20,964 bases of DNA from Alphaproteobacteria bacterium. Lineage in GTDB: Bacteria > Pseudomonadota > Alphaproteobacteria > Paracaedibacterales > CAIOTO01. Position 1 is the stretch's first letter; each line of letters begins with the position of its first letter. The position numbers were made by a program, and so were the translations under genes. Under the pieces are notes generated by a model, which did not search any database, had not been told where the DNA came from, and saw nothing but the letters and a program-made list of their open reading frames with translations. This document shows, piece by piece, positions 7,370 through 14,494 of this stretch. The DNA lies in assembly GCA_030727085.1 (NCBI GenBank), contig JANRCF010000020.1:1-20964 (forward strand), in the 5' to 3' direction.

Positions 7370-9187
7370 ATGACGTTATCTCACCTTCTTTCTATTCACT
7401 GTGCAACACTTGCTTTATGCACAGCAATCACCATATCAAACAGCTGCGCACGATCAGAACGCGTATCGACGACGAATGCTGAGAAAAAAGTTGAAAGTAC
7501 AAAAACGCCGCCTAAAAAAGGCAATGCCTCTTCTGCAGCGGCTCTATCTACGCCAGCAGAAACCATAAAAGCAGGACCGACAGCAGCAGTTGTTAAGCCA
7601 GGAACAAATTCATTCGGAACAATAGATATAAGCCTTGGGTTTTCACATGTGGCTGAACCTGCCCTACCGTCTGTTGTAAACATTGCGACCACTCAAATTA
7701 TTGACCCAAAAGCAAAAAGCGAACGACCACAAATTCCATCAGGTACGCCATTCGATGAACTATTTCGCGAATTCTTTGACCATCAACAACTTGATACACC
7801 GCGCAAAGTGCAATCATTAGGTTCTGGCTTCATTATTCGTGTAACAACCGATGCAGCCTATATCGTTACAAACAACCACGTTATTTCTGATGCAAAAAAG
7901 ATTACGGTTTATCTACATGACAAAACTGAATTAGAAGCAGCAGTACATGCAGCAGACGAACGTACAGATATTGCTGTTCTTAAAGTAAAGTTAACAGACC
8001 TACCTGATACAAAACGAAATCTGATTGCACTCGAATGGGGCAATGACATAGAAACACGCGTTGGGGACTGGGTTCTTGCGATTGGCAATCCTTTTGGCCT
8101 TGGGAGCAGCGTCACAGCAGGTATTATTTCAAGCAAGGGGCGAGATCTTATGACAGCGGGACGCGATCGCTATGTAGATGACTTCTTGCAGCACAGTGCG
8201 CAAATTAATATGGGCAACTCTGGTGGATGCCTTCTCAACATGAAACGTCAAGTTGTTGGCGTGAATACCGCCATTTTCTCACCAACAGGCGGCAACGTCG
8301 GTGTTGGCTTTGCCGTACCATCAGGTGTTGCTAAGAAAACAGTTGATCAACTTATTGATTTTGGCCGCACAAAACGTGGCTGGCTTGGTGTGCGCATACA
8401 ACATCTAACAGATGATATGGCAGAGGCGTTAGGTCTTAAGTTACAAGGGGCAATGGTAAGTGGCGCTACAAATGATGGGCCCGCAAAAAAAGCAGGCGTC
8501 CAAGATGGCGATATTATCATTGAATACAATGGAAAATCCATTAACGATCAAAACCGTTTATCACGCCTGGTAGGAGAAACAGAAATTGGAAAAACCGTTC
8601 CTTTAAAAGTATGGCGCAAAGGTAAAGAAGTGATGCTGCAAGTGACTATTGGCGAATACGAAGAAGCTGTTAAAAATGGTAAGCTAGATGAATCAGATTC
8701 ATCCAAATCAGCAAAAGTCGAAACAACTGAAATTTTGGGTATAACATTAAGCCCCATCACAGAAAGCGCCCAAAAGAAATTGAACATATCACCACAAGCG
8801 AAAGGTGTTTTAATCACTAAAATTTCGCCCGCCAGTGCCGGTGAGGACGCAGGCCTTGTTGCTGGTGAAATCATTGTAGAGGTGAATCAAAAAGATGTTC
8901 AAAAGCCGAAAGATGTACTGGATTTCATCAAAGAAGCTAAGAAAAATGGCCGCAAGAACGTTATGTTGCTTGTGACGCGCAAAGGCGAACCGCGCTACCC
9001 ATCACTTAGAATTGAAGACGAGCCAAAAAAAGATGAATCCAAAAGGGATGAACCAAAAAAAGATTCAAAGAATTCATTATTTCCTGAATCCTTAAAAGCA
9101 GGCACGGAAAAAAAGCCTGAAGACGGTAAGAAGGCACTAGGGGTAGAGCATCCTGCAAATGCTGGAGCGGCTGCGCCAGCTGCATAG
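7370..9187 (+). CDS. htrA: HtrA/DegP-family periplasmic serine protease with two PDZ domains
   Basis: Periplasmic DO-type protease that degrades misfolded envelope proteins. A signal-peptide-like leader (1-27) is followed by a low-complexity Ala/Lys/Thr linker. The trypsin-like domain has the triad His170 (T-N-N-H-V), Asp200 (R-T-D-I-A-V-L) and Ser284 (G-N-S-G-G). The residue after this motif is Cys287, where Pro or Ala is usual. PDZ1 spans about 338-430 and PDZ2 about 455-545. The C-terminal tail (549-605) is Lys/Glu/Asp-rich with a short repeat (D-E-P-K-K-D twice), then Ala-rich. The linker and tail make it about 100 residues longer than typical DegP. AAGGAG lies upstream, and a strong terminator follows. 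Last gene of the hflKC operon. Confidence 0.95.
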   Translation: MTLSHLLSIHCATLALCTAITISNSCARSERVSTTNAEKKVESTKTPPKKGNASSAAALSTPAETIKAGPTAAVVKPGTNSFGTIDISLGFSHVAEPALPSVVNIATTQIIDPKAKSERPQIPSGTPFDELFREFFDHQQLDTPRKVQSLGSGFIIRVTTDAAYIVTNNHVISDAKKITVYLHDKTELEAAVHAADERTDIAVLKVKLTDLPDTKRNLIALEWGNDIETRVGDWVLAIGNPFGLGSSVTAGIISSKGRDLMTAGRDRYVDDFLQHSAQINMGNSGGCLLNMKRQVVGVNTAIFSPTGGNVGVGFAVPSGVAKKTVDQLIDFGRTKRGWLGVRIQHLTDDMAEALGLKLQGAMVSGATNDGPAKKAGVQDGDIIIEYNGKSINDQNRLSRLVGETEIGKTVPLKVWRKGKEVMLQVTIGEYEEAVKNGKLDESDSSKSAKVETTEILGITLSPITESAQKKLNISPQAKGVLITKISPASAGEDAGLVAGEIIVEVNQKDVQKPKDVLDFIKEAKKNGRKNVMLLVTRKGEPRYPSLRIEDEPKKDESKRDEPKKDSKNSLFPESLKAGTEKKPEDGKKALGVEHPANAGAAAPAA

Positions 9188-9209
9188 CAAATTATTACTT
9201 TAGAAAAGG

Positions 9210-9250
9210 AAAAAAGCACGTTTTTTATAAAAATGTGCTTTTTTATTATC
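9210..9250 (+). terminator. Rho-independent terminator of hflK-hflC-htrA
   Basis: AAAAAAGCAC (9210-9219) pairs with GTGCTTTTTT (9235-9244), and the inner A/T bases can extend the stem. The T run ends in TATTATC. The A run on the other side means it could also stop minus-strand transcription. Confidence 0.9.
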
Positions 9251-9404
9251 CCCCGCTAAACATCCAACATCTTCAATAGCCTCCCCTCTTTAAATTGATT
9301 ACCAGCGTCATTGCGCTTCATCGAGGCTTGGCATGGCTGTTTAAGTAGTAAGATCGGCACGTCATCTTCGCTTCCTTGGTAGGCGCAGGCAAAGGGCTGC
9401 GGAC

Positions 9405-9491
9405 GTCATGATGAACAACCACTATAGCCCCGTAAGGAGGTGTGGTTCACTAATGGGGCCACACAACACCCATGAGAGGTTGCCATATGAC
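9405..9491 (+). ncRNA. Candidate structured RNA element, family not recognised
   Basis: Complementary segments suggest a folded domain. The outer stem is GTCAT/ATGAC (9405-9409 with 9487-9491) and CAACC/GGTTG (9416-9420 with 9478-9482). Inside are two competing stems, GCCCC/GGGGC (9427-9431 with 9455-9459) and GTGTGG/CCACAC (9440-9445 with 9459-9464). They exclude each other or form a pseudoknot. A small hairpin CGCAG/CTGCG lies just before (9384-9388 with 9397-9401). Strand is uncertain because pairing is nearly symmetric; plus is chosen because a Shine-Dalgarno sits in the loop. The only upstream promoter-like sequence on plus (TTGGCA 9328-9333, TAAGAT 9349-9354) has a poor 15-base spacer. 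It does not carry SRP RNA, RNase P RNA or tmRNA signatures that I can see. Confidence 0.3.
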
Positions 9492-9518
9492 CAATTTAAT
9501 AGATTGAAGTCTATAGAC

Positions 9519-9544
9519 AAAAAAAGCGCCACAAAGGGCGCTTT
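9519..9544 (-). terminator. Rho-independent terminator of rpmJ
   Basis: On the minus strand AAAGCGCC (9537-9544) pairs with GGCGCTTT (9523-9530) around a six-base loop and runs into seven T residues (9519-9525). It begins 20 bases after the rpmJ stop. Confidence 0.88.
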
Positions 9545-9563
9545 AATTGCAGATTAATCTAAC

Positions 9564-9689
9564 TTAACCTTGACGTGCTTTAAACCGTGGGTTTAGTTTG
9601 TTAATTACATACAAACGACCACGACGGCGAACAACCTTACAAGCCTTATGACGGCTTCTAAGTGTTTTAATTGAATTCGCGATTTTCAT
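9564..9689 (-). CDS. rpmJ: Ribosomal protein L36, zinc-free 41-residue form
   Basis: The 41-residue product begins M-K-I-A-N-S-I-K and ends N-P-R-F-K-A-R-Q-G, the pattern of proteobacterial L36 lacking the zinc ribbon; only one Cys (residue 17) remains of the usual Cys/His set. L36 sits in the large subunit close to 23S rRNA. AGGAG lies upstream of the ATG. It is transcribed alone from a near-consensus promoter and has its own terminator, and it lies outside the spc operon, where L36 is found in many bacteria between secY and rpsM; here adk has that place. Confidence 0.95.
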   Translation of the reverse strand: MKIANSIKTLRSRHKACKVVRRRGRLYVINKLNPRFKARQG

Positions 9690-9718
9690 AATATGATGAA
9701 CTCCTAAAAACTAAATGC

Positions 9719-9747
9719 AGTATACAAAATACATTTAAGTGTGTCAA
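9719..9747 (-). promoter_or_regulatory. Near-consensus sigma-70 promoter of rpmJ
   Basis: On the minus strand a perfect TTGACA (9742-9747) and TATACT (9719-9724) are 17 bases apart. The start near 9712 gives a leader of about 22 bases. It is the closest match to consensus that I found in the window. Confidence 0.85.
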
Positions 9748-9808
9748 CAAAAAGTCGCTTTGTAAAAATGTATGCTAAATATCCAAAGATTATTATAAAT
9801 AAAAAATC

Positions 9809-11527
9809 TCAAGCCACTTGCGTGGGAATATTTTTTAATGCCTGATTAATTATACGTTCTCTTTCTTTGTTCAATCTTTCTCTCTCAGAAGAAAATTGCT
9901 TGGGCATCTGGGGCTCTGTCATGCGTCCCTTAAATAACTCCTGTAATTGCTTTTTCAGTTGCTCCTGAAAACTCGCGTGCTGATCTTGCTTTTGAAGAGA
10001 ACCCGAAGATTTAGCACTGTCTCGCACTCCTGCCCCTTGCTCCTGGTGAGCCGAACCAGACATTCCAAAACCATTTATCGAAAATTGCATTTCTTGTCCC
10101 TTTCTCCACAAGTGAGCTGAGAAAGTCTTATTGGAAAAAGAAACCTTTAATGCTTCGGTCAGATCTGTTGGTTTTTCAAGTTTCTGATCATTAACTTTGG
10201 TCAACAAATCCCCTTTTTGCACAAAAGAAGCGCCGCCAAACAAACTAAGTGCGGCTATATTAGCATTGTTGTTTAGATCATTCAGCACAAGCAATCCCTT
10301 GCTATCAGATGGCATGCGAATCTTTTCCGCAAGCTCAGGCGTCAATGCGACAACCTCAATGCCATTTAATGGGTGGTTGCCTGTAATAGTTACTTTTTCT
10401 AATAGCGCATTCCTTGAATGCTTAACAGCCTTTACTAGCAACTTAACAAGCTTCCCCTCTCTCCAAACAAGGAACTCTACTTCTTTACCTGGTTCTGTAA
10501 CATTTTCACGAATCCTTAAATCTTCTGGCATTTCAATCAAAACGCCACCAACAGAAACAATTATGTCGTTAGCTTTTAGACCCGCTTCCTTAGCAGGTGT
10601 GCTATCTTTAATTTTCGAAATCAACAGTCCCCCTGCGTAGGGAAAACCAGACTCATGGAGCATCTCGATTGCTTCCTGAACAAGTGGCCTGACGTCATAA
10701 AGACCAAAGGAACTTCCATCAATCTTGTTGAAGAATTTATTTAAATAATCAGCAATCGTATTAATCGGAATAGAAAATCCAATCGACGACGCATTTGATA
10801 GCATTGCATTATTAATACCAACTAAATTCCCACACCTGTCGACCAAAGCCCCACCAGAATTTCCAGGGTTTACCGCAACATTGTGCTGCAGAACAATAAA
10901 AGATGAATTTAGCGCGGGGATATTTAAACGCCTCCTTGTTGCAGAAATATGACCGTCTGTGAATGTTTTTCCAAGATTCAAATTAAGTGCATTTCCGAGA
11001 GCCGCAACAAAGGCACCTCTTTTAATGTCTTTAACAGACCCTATTTTTAAATATGGCAGTTTTGCACCATTAAGATTCTCAATTTTTAAAATCGCACGAT
11101 CAATTTCAGGATAATTAGCAACAATTTTAGCTGTATACTTGCGGTAATCTGCTAACTTTACGGTTATCTTGCTTTCAGGCGAAACAATATGCCCACATGT
11201 AACTAAATACCCGTCTGCACTAATAATAACCGCTGATCCATTAGATTTTGCTATCTCACTAAGCTGCTTTCCAGTTTTAGGATCAACAATCTGATAATAG
11301 CGCTGAAATTGAGGCAGAGTAATGTAAACATTTTTCAAACCTTTTGTTTGAATATCAACAACAGCATTTGCAGCGGCTTCATCCAACTTGGTAAAATCAC
11401 TGTTGTCAATTAAGACAGGCTCTTTACCAGTCGCTAAATGATAAAAAGTCTGACGTTCAGATACACCAGACTTTTGCGATATCATTAATAAAAAGAGTAC
11501 GGAAAGAGAAAAATTTAAAAATTTCAT
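9809..11527 (-). CDS. Second HtrA/DO-like serine protease, divergent, two PDZ domains
   Basis: 572-residue exported protease. The hydrophobic N-terminus (about 3-16) lacks a clear cleavage site and may stay as an anchor. The trypsin-like domain (about 90-265) has a complete triad: His113 (T-C-G-H-I-V, unlike the T-N-N-H-V of the other copy), Asp143 (E-I-D-R-A-I-L) and Ser224 (P-G-N-S-G-G-A). PDZ1 covers about 290-370 and PDZ2 about 385-485. The tail (495-572) is Gln/Lys/Glu-rich and probably coiled or disordered. Alphaproteobacteria commonly keep a DO-like protease gene next to rplQ, and it fits that position, 57 bases after rplQ. No good ribosome-binding site or promoter is visible, so it may rely on the alpha operon. 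Its substrates cannot be told from sequence. Confidence 0.92.
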   Translation of the reverse strand: MKFLNFSLSVLFLLMISQKSGVSERQTFYHLATGKEPVLIDNSDFTKLDEAAANAVVDIQTKGLKNVYITLPQFQRYYQIVDPKTGKQLSEIAKSNGSAVIISADGYLVTCGHIVSPESKITVKLADYRKYTAKIVANYPEIDRAILKIENLNGAKLPYLKIGSVKDIKRGAFVAALGNALNLNLGKTFTDGHISATRRRLNIPALNSSFIVLQHNVAVNPGNSGGALVDRCGNLVGINNAMLSNASSIGFSIPINTIADYLNKFFNKIDGSSFGLYDVRPLVQEAIEMLHESGFPYAGGLLISKIKDSTPAKEAGLKANDIIVSVGGVLIEMPEDLRIRENVTEPGKEVEFLVWREGKLVKLLVKAVKHSRNALLEKVTITGNHPLNGIEVVALTPELAEKIRMPSDSKGLLVLNDLNNNANIAALSLFGGASFVQKGDLLTKVNDQKLEKPTDLTEALKVSFSNKTFSAHLWRKGQEMQFSINGFGMSGSAHQEQGAGVRDSAKSSGSLQKQDQHASFQEQLKKQLQELFKGRMTEPQMPKQFSSERERLNKERERIINQALKNIPTQVA

Positions 11528-11584
11528 ATTAAATCAAAATACAAGATACTATCTCATTTCTAACCTAAAATCTTTAAAGATCTA

Positions 11585-11974
11585 TTAATCCTCAACAACC
11601 TTTGCAAGAGAGGTCGGATCAAAGTCCACCAGCTGAATGATTGCCATTGGTGCATTATCGCCATAACGAAAACCTGCTTTAACTATGCGTGTATATCCAC
11701 CTGCACGTGTATTAAAACGTGGAGATATCACTGACATGAGCTTTGTTACTGCACTTTCTGATCCAATACGAGAAATTGCTAAACGACGTGTTGCTAAGTC
11801 TGTCGACTTACACATTGTTATGTACTTTTCAACAATAGGACGTAATTCTTTCGCCTTTGGTAAAGTTGTTTGGATATGCTCATGCTCAACAAGAGCCTGA
11901 ACCATATTCTTAAACATCGCCTTGCGGTGTGAGGATGTTCTATTTAGTTTACGACCACTAATCTTATGACGCAT
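11585..11974 (-). CDS. rplQ: Ribosomal protein L17
   Basis: 129-residue large-subunit protein. The start M-R-H-K-I-S-G-R-K-L-N-R-T-S-S-H-R is the family signature. The end is typical too (G-G-Y-T-R-I-V-K, then R-x-G-D-N-A-P-M-A-I-I-Q-L-V). It is the last ribosomal gene of the alpha operon, 30 bases after rpoA, with AAGGAA upstream of the ATG. After its stop there is only a 12-base palindrome ATCTTTAAAGAT (11570-11581) without a clear U tract, so transcription may continue into the protease gene. Confidence 0.98.
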   Translation of the reverse strand: MRHKISGRKLNRTSSHRKAMFKNMVQALVEHEHIQTTLPKAKELRPIVEKYITMCKSTDLATRRLAISRIGSESAVTKLMSVISPRFNTRAGGYTRIVKAGFRYGDNAPMAIIQLVDFDPTSLAKVVED

Positions 11975-12004
11975 TTTTTTCTATTCCTTAATTAAAAACA
12001 GACC

Positions 12005-13024
12005 TTAATTAAAAGGGTCTTCTATACTACGAGCAAGCTCTTCAACATTTTCTGGCGGCCAATTTGGAATAGTCATTCCAAAACCTAATCCCATATGTGC
12101 GAGAACTCCTTTTATTTCGTTGAGTGACTTACGACCAAAGTTTGGTGTTTTAAGCATTTCACCTTCAGATTTTTGAACTAAATCACCAATATAGAATATA
12201 TTCTCAGTCTTAAGACAATTTGCAGAACGAACGGAAAGTTCAAGCTCATCAACCTTCTTAAGCAAATATTTGCTAAATGTAATGTGCTCTTTACTGTCTT
12301 TTGCATCCAAAGCTTGCGGTTCTTCAAAATTAATAAATTGTTGGAATTGATCCTGCATAATACGTGCAGCAAAAGCAAGGGCATCGTCTGGTTTGATTGA
12401 ACCATCAGTATCAATTCTGACAATCAATTTATCATAGTCTGTGCGTTGACCAACACGTGTTTGCTCTACGCGGTAAATAACGCGCTTTACAGGGCTGAAA
12501 ATGGCATCAATCGGAATAAGTCCAATTGGCTTGTCTTCAATTTGCTGCTGTGCAGCAGGGACGTAGCCTTTTCCTGTTTGAACGGTAAATTCCATGTTAA
12601 GCTGCGCGCCTTCATCGAGCGTACAGATTACAGTTTCAGGGTCAAGAATGTCGACACCCGCAACTGGTTGAATATCTCCAGCTTTTACAACGCAAGGACC
12701 TTTTACGCTTAAACGCAAACGTTTTGGTAGTTCATTTTGCATGCGCATAGAAATTGTTTTTAAATTCAAAACGATATCTGTAACATCCTCACGAACGCCA
12801 GGAACAGCTGAAAATTCGTGCAAAACACCTTCTATTTTTACAGAGGTAATTGCGGCACCTTGTAGCGACGAGAGCAAAACGCGCCTTAACGCATTACCTA
12901 ATGTCATTCCAAAACCACATTCAAGTGGCTCTGCTATAATTTCAGCAGACCTTAAATCTTGTGTTAAATAATGTACTTCTAATTTGCCACTTTTAATGAG
13001 TGACTGCCAGTTTTTTTCGATCAC
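12005..13024 (-). CDS. rpoA: RNA polymerase alpha subunit
   Basis: 339-residue alpha subunit. The N-terminal domain (about 1-235) dimerises and scaffolds beta and beta'; G-M-T-L-G-N-A-L-R-R at 39-48 is diagnostic. A charged linker (about 236-250) joins the C-terminal domain (252-318). That domain keeps V-R-S-A-N-C-L, with Arg266 at the position of the E. coli UP-element-binding Arg265, and G-D-L-V-Q then L-K-T-P-N-F-G-R-K-S. It follows rpsK by 20 bases in the classic alpha operon order. Length and domains are complete. Confidence 0.99.
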   Translation of the reverse strand: MIEKNWQSLIKSGKLEVHYLTQDLRSAEIIAEPLECGFGMTLGNALRRVLLSSLQGAAITSVKIEGVLHEFSAVPGVREDVTDIVLNLKTISMRMQNELPKRLRLSVKGPCVVKAGDIQPVAGVDILDPETVICTLDEGAQLNMEFTVQTGKGYVPAAQQQIEDKPIGLIPIDAIFSPVKRVIYRVEQTRVGQRTDYDKLIVRIDTDGSIKPDDALAFAARIMQDQFQQFINFEEPQALDAKDSKEHITFSKYLLKKVDELELSVRSANCLKTENIFYIGDLVQKSEGEMLKTPNFGRKSLNEIKGVLAHMGLGFGMTIPNWPPENVEELARSIEDPFN

Positions 13025-13044
13025 AACTTCACCCGTTATCTAAA

Positions 13045-13437
13045 TTATACCCGACGTCTTTTTGAAGGACGACAACCATTATGTGGAACAGGTGTCGAAT
13101 CACGTACAGCCGTTATGTTATAACCAAGAGATTGCAAAGCACGCAATGCAGTCTCACGACCTGAACCTGGACCACATACAACAACACGAACGTTCTTCAA
13201 TCCATGCTCTGCAGCTTTTTTACCTGCTTCTTCTGCAGCAACTTGAGCTGCATAAGGCGTTGACTTACGTGCACCCTTGAAACCCATCATACCAGCAGTC
13301 GACCAAGAGATCGCGTTACCTTGCTCATCAGTAATTGTTATCAATGTATTATTAAATGTTGAATTAACATATACAACGCCATTCACAACATTCTTTTTTT
13401 CGCGACGCTTAACGCGCGCTACTGTCTTTTGTGCCAT
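13045..13437 (-). CDS. rpsK: Ribosomal protein S11
   Basis: 130-residue small-subunit platform protein that contacts 16S rRNA near the mRNA exit. Signatures are V-N-S-T-F-N-N-T at 24-31, G-F-K-G-A-R-K-S-T-P-Y-A-A-Q and the C-terminus N-G-C-R-P-S-K-R-R-R-V; the usual P-P-K is P-S-K here. It lies 11 bases after rpsM in the alpha operon. Confidence 0.99.
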   Translation of the reverse strand: MAQKTVARVKRREKKNVVNGVVYVNSTFNNTLITITDEQGNAISWSTAGMMGFKGARKSTPYAAQVAAEEAGKKAAEHGLKNVRVVVCGPGSGRETALRALQSLGYNITAVRDSTPVPHNGCRPSKRRRV

Positions 13438-13448
13438 CTCTAACTATC

Positions 13449-13826
13449 CTACTTCGTCACTTTTTTCTTACCAGCAATAGCTACTGCTTTACCTTTACGT
13501 GTACGCGCATTTGTATGCGTGCGTTGTCCGCGAACAGGCAAACCCTTGCGATGACGCAAGCCGCGATAGCAACCTAAGTCCATCAAACGCTTTACGTTCA
13601 TTGAAACTTCACGTCTCAAATCACCTTCAACTTTAATGTGCGCATCAATATATTCGCGAATCTTTAAAATTTCATGATCAGACAATTGATTGACTCTCTT
13701 TGTCATATCAATTTCTAAATCTTTCATGATTTGATTGGCGCGAACCAAACCAATTCCATAAATATAAGTAAGCCCTATAACGACTTTCTTTTGCGTCGGT
13801 ACGTTTACACCAGCAATACGTGCCAT
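13449..13826 (-). CDS. rpsM: Ribosomal protein S13
   Basis: 125-residue protein of the small-subunit head that forms bridges to the large subunit. It starts M-A-R-I-A-G-V-N-V-P and keeps Y-I-Y-G-I-G, then C-Y-R-G-L-R-H-R-K-G-L-P-V-R-G-Q-R-T, the universal signature, and a basic tail. The 24-base gap from adk holds AAGGAG, a strong ribosome-binding site. Confidence 0.99.
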   Translation of the reverse strand: MARIAGVNVPTQKKVVIGLTYIYGIGLVRANQIMKDLEIDMTKRVNQLSDHEILKIREYIDAHIKVEGDLRREVSMNVKRLMDLGCYRGLRHRKGLPVRGQRTHTNARTRKGKAVAIAGKKKVTK

Positions 13827-13850
13827 CTATTTTAACTCCTTAGTTAGCAA

Positions 13851-14492
13851 CTATAATCCTAATACTTTTAATAATTCTTGTTTAATGCCATCAATGGATT
13901 GAGCAGCATCAACCCTAAACAACACCCTTTGTGCTTCGTAGTAGGACACAAGTGGCTCAGTTTCTGCATGAAATATTTCAAGCCGATTTCGAATAACATT
14001 TTCATTGTCATCAGCACGAACTCTAAAGCTAGTACTTCCACAGCTACACCGTTCAGGCATAGCAGTTTGGTGATAAACAGCACCACACTCATTACATGTC
14101 ATCCGACCTGACAATCGATCAAACAAAAGCTCATCAGCGATGCCAAAGTATACAACCTTTTCAAGCCGTTTGCCAGTTTTTTTTACAAAATCCAACAATC
14201 GTTGTGCTTGATCAAATGTTCTTGGAAAACCATCAAGGATAATCTTTTTACTATCATCAATAGTTTTAATTTTTTCTTCCATTAAGTCAAATATTATATC
14301 GTCTGATATAAAGTTACCTGCGGAAATATCCATCTGAAGTCGCAGCGCAGCCTCAGATTTCTTTTTAACCTCTTGACGAAGCAAGTCACCGGTGGATATG
14401 TGAGCAAACATGTCAGGATAAGTTAAAACTAGATTCTGAGCCTGAGTTCCTTTACCAGAACCTGGTGCTCCCAAAAATACAAGAAACGTCAT
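13851..14492 (-). CDS. adk: Adenylate kinase, zinc-type LID
   Basis: 213-residue enzyme that interconverts ATP plus AMP and two ADP in the cytoplasm. The P-loop is G-A-P-G-S-G-K-G-T at 8-16, AMP-binding residues lie at S-T-G-D-L-L-R (33-39), and D-G-F-P-R-T is at 87-92. The long LID carries four cysteines (133, 136, 149, 151), so it probably binds a structural zinc ion; the last pair is C-x-C rather than C-x2-C. It starts two bases before the end of secY is reached, so the two are likely coupled. adk between secY and rpsM is common in alphaproteobacteria. Confidence 0.98.
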   Translation of the reverse strand: MTFLVFLGAPGSGKGTQAQNLVLTYPDMFAHISTGDLLRQEVKKKSEAALRLQMDISAGNFISDDIIFDLMEEKIKTIDDSKKIILDGFPRTFDQAQRLLDFVKKTGKRLEKVVYFGIADELLFDRLSGRMTCNECGAVYHQTAMPERCSCGSTSFRVRADDNENVIRNRLEIFHAETEPLVSYYEAQRVLFRVDAAQSIDGIKQELLKVLGL

Positions 14493-14494
14493 AG

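Larger units (their letters stand above)
9188..9563. other. Gene-free interval between two converging terminators, holding a structured block
   Basis: 376 bases between htrA and rpmJ. The htrA terminator (9210-9250) and the rpmJ terminator (9519-9544) point into it from each side. From about 9300 to 9495 the sequence is visibly richer in G and C than its surroundings and full of complementary segments (see the candidate RNA entry). No reading frame in it has family support. A 34-codon frame at 9453-9557 has a perfect Shine-Dalgarno but no recognised product. Confidence 0.75.

Noticed and set aside
9360..9402. Minus-strand AAGGAAGCGAAGATGACG, reminiscent of SRP (4.5S) RNA; plus-strand GGGCTGCGG, reminiscent of the 3' part of 6S RNA
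   Set aside because: The SRP GGUCAGG/AGCAGCC core is missing, and the 6S 5' half with its central bubble cannot be found upstream, so neither identification holds.
9433..9442. Similarity to the 16S rRNA 3' end (reverse complement CACCTCCTTA)
   Set aside because: Only the anti-Shine-Dalgarno bases match; no neighbouring 16S sequence, so it is not an rRNA fragment.
9406..9486. 26-codon minus-strand frame in the structured interval (MATSHGCCVAP...)
   Set aside because: No ribosome-binding site, very short, and fully inside the folded block.
10197..10640. 147-codon plus-strand frame inside the second protease gene
   Set aside because: Antisense shadow; no ribosome-binding site or domain.
11570..11581. 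Palindrome ATCTTTAAAGAT after rplQ as a terminator
   Set aside because: Short AT-only stem with no loop and only a weak T run; not convincing.
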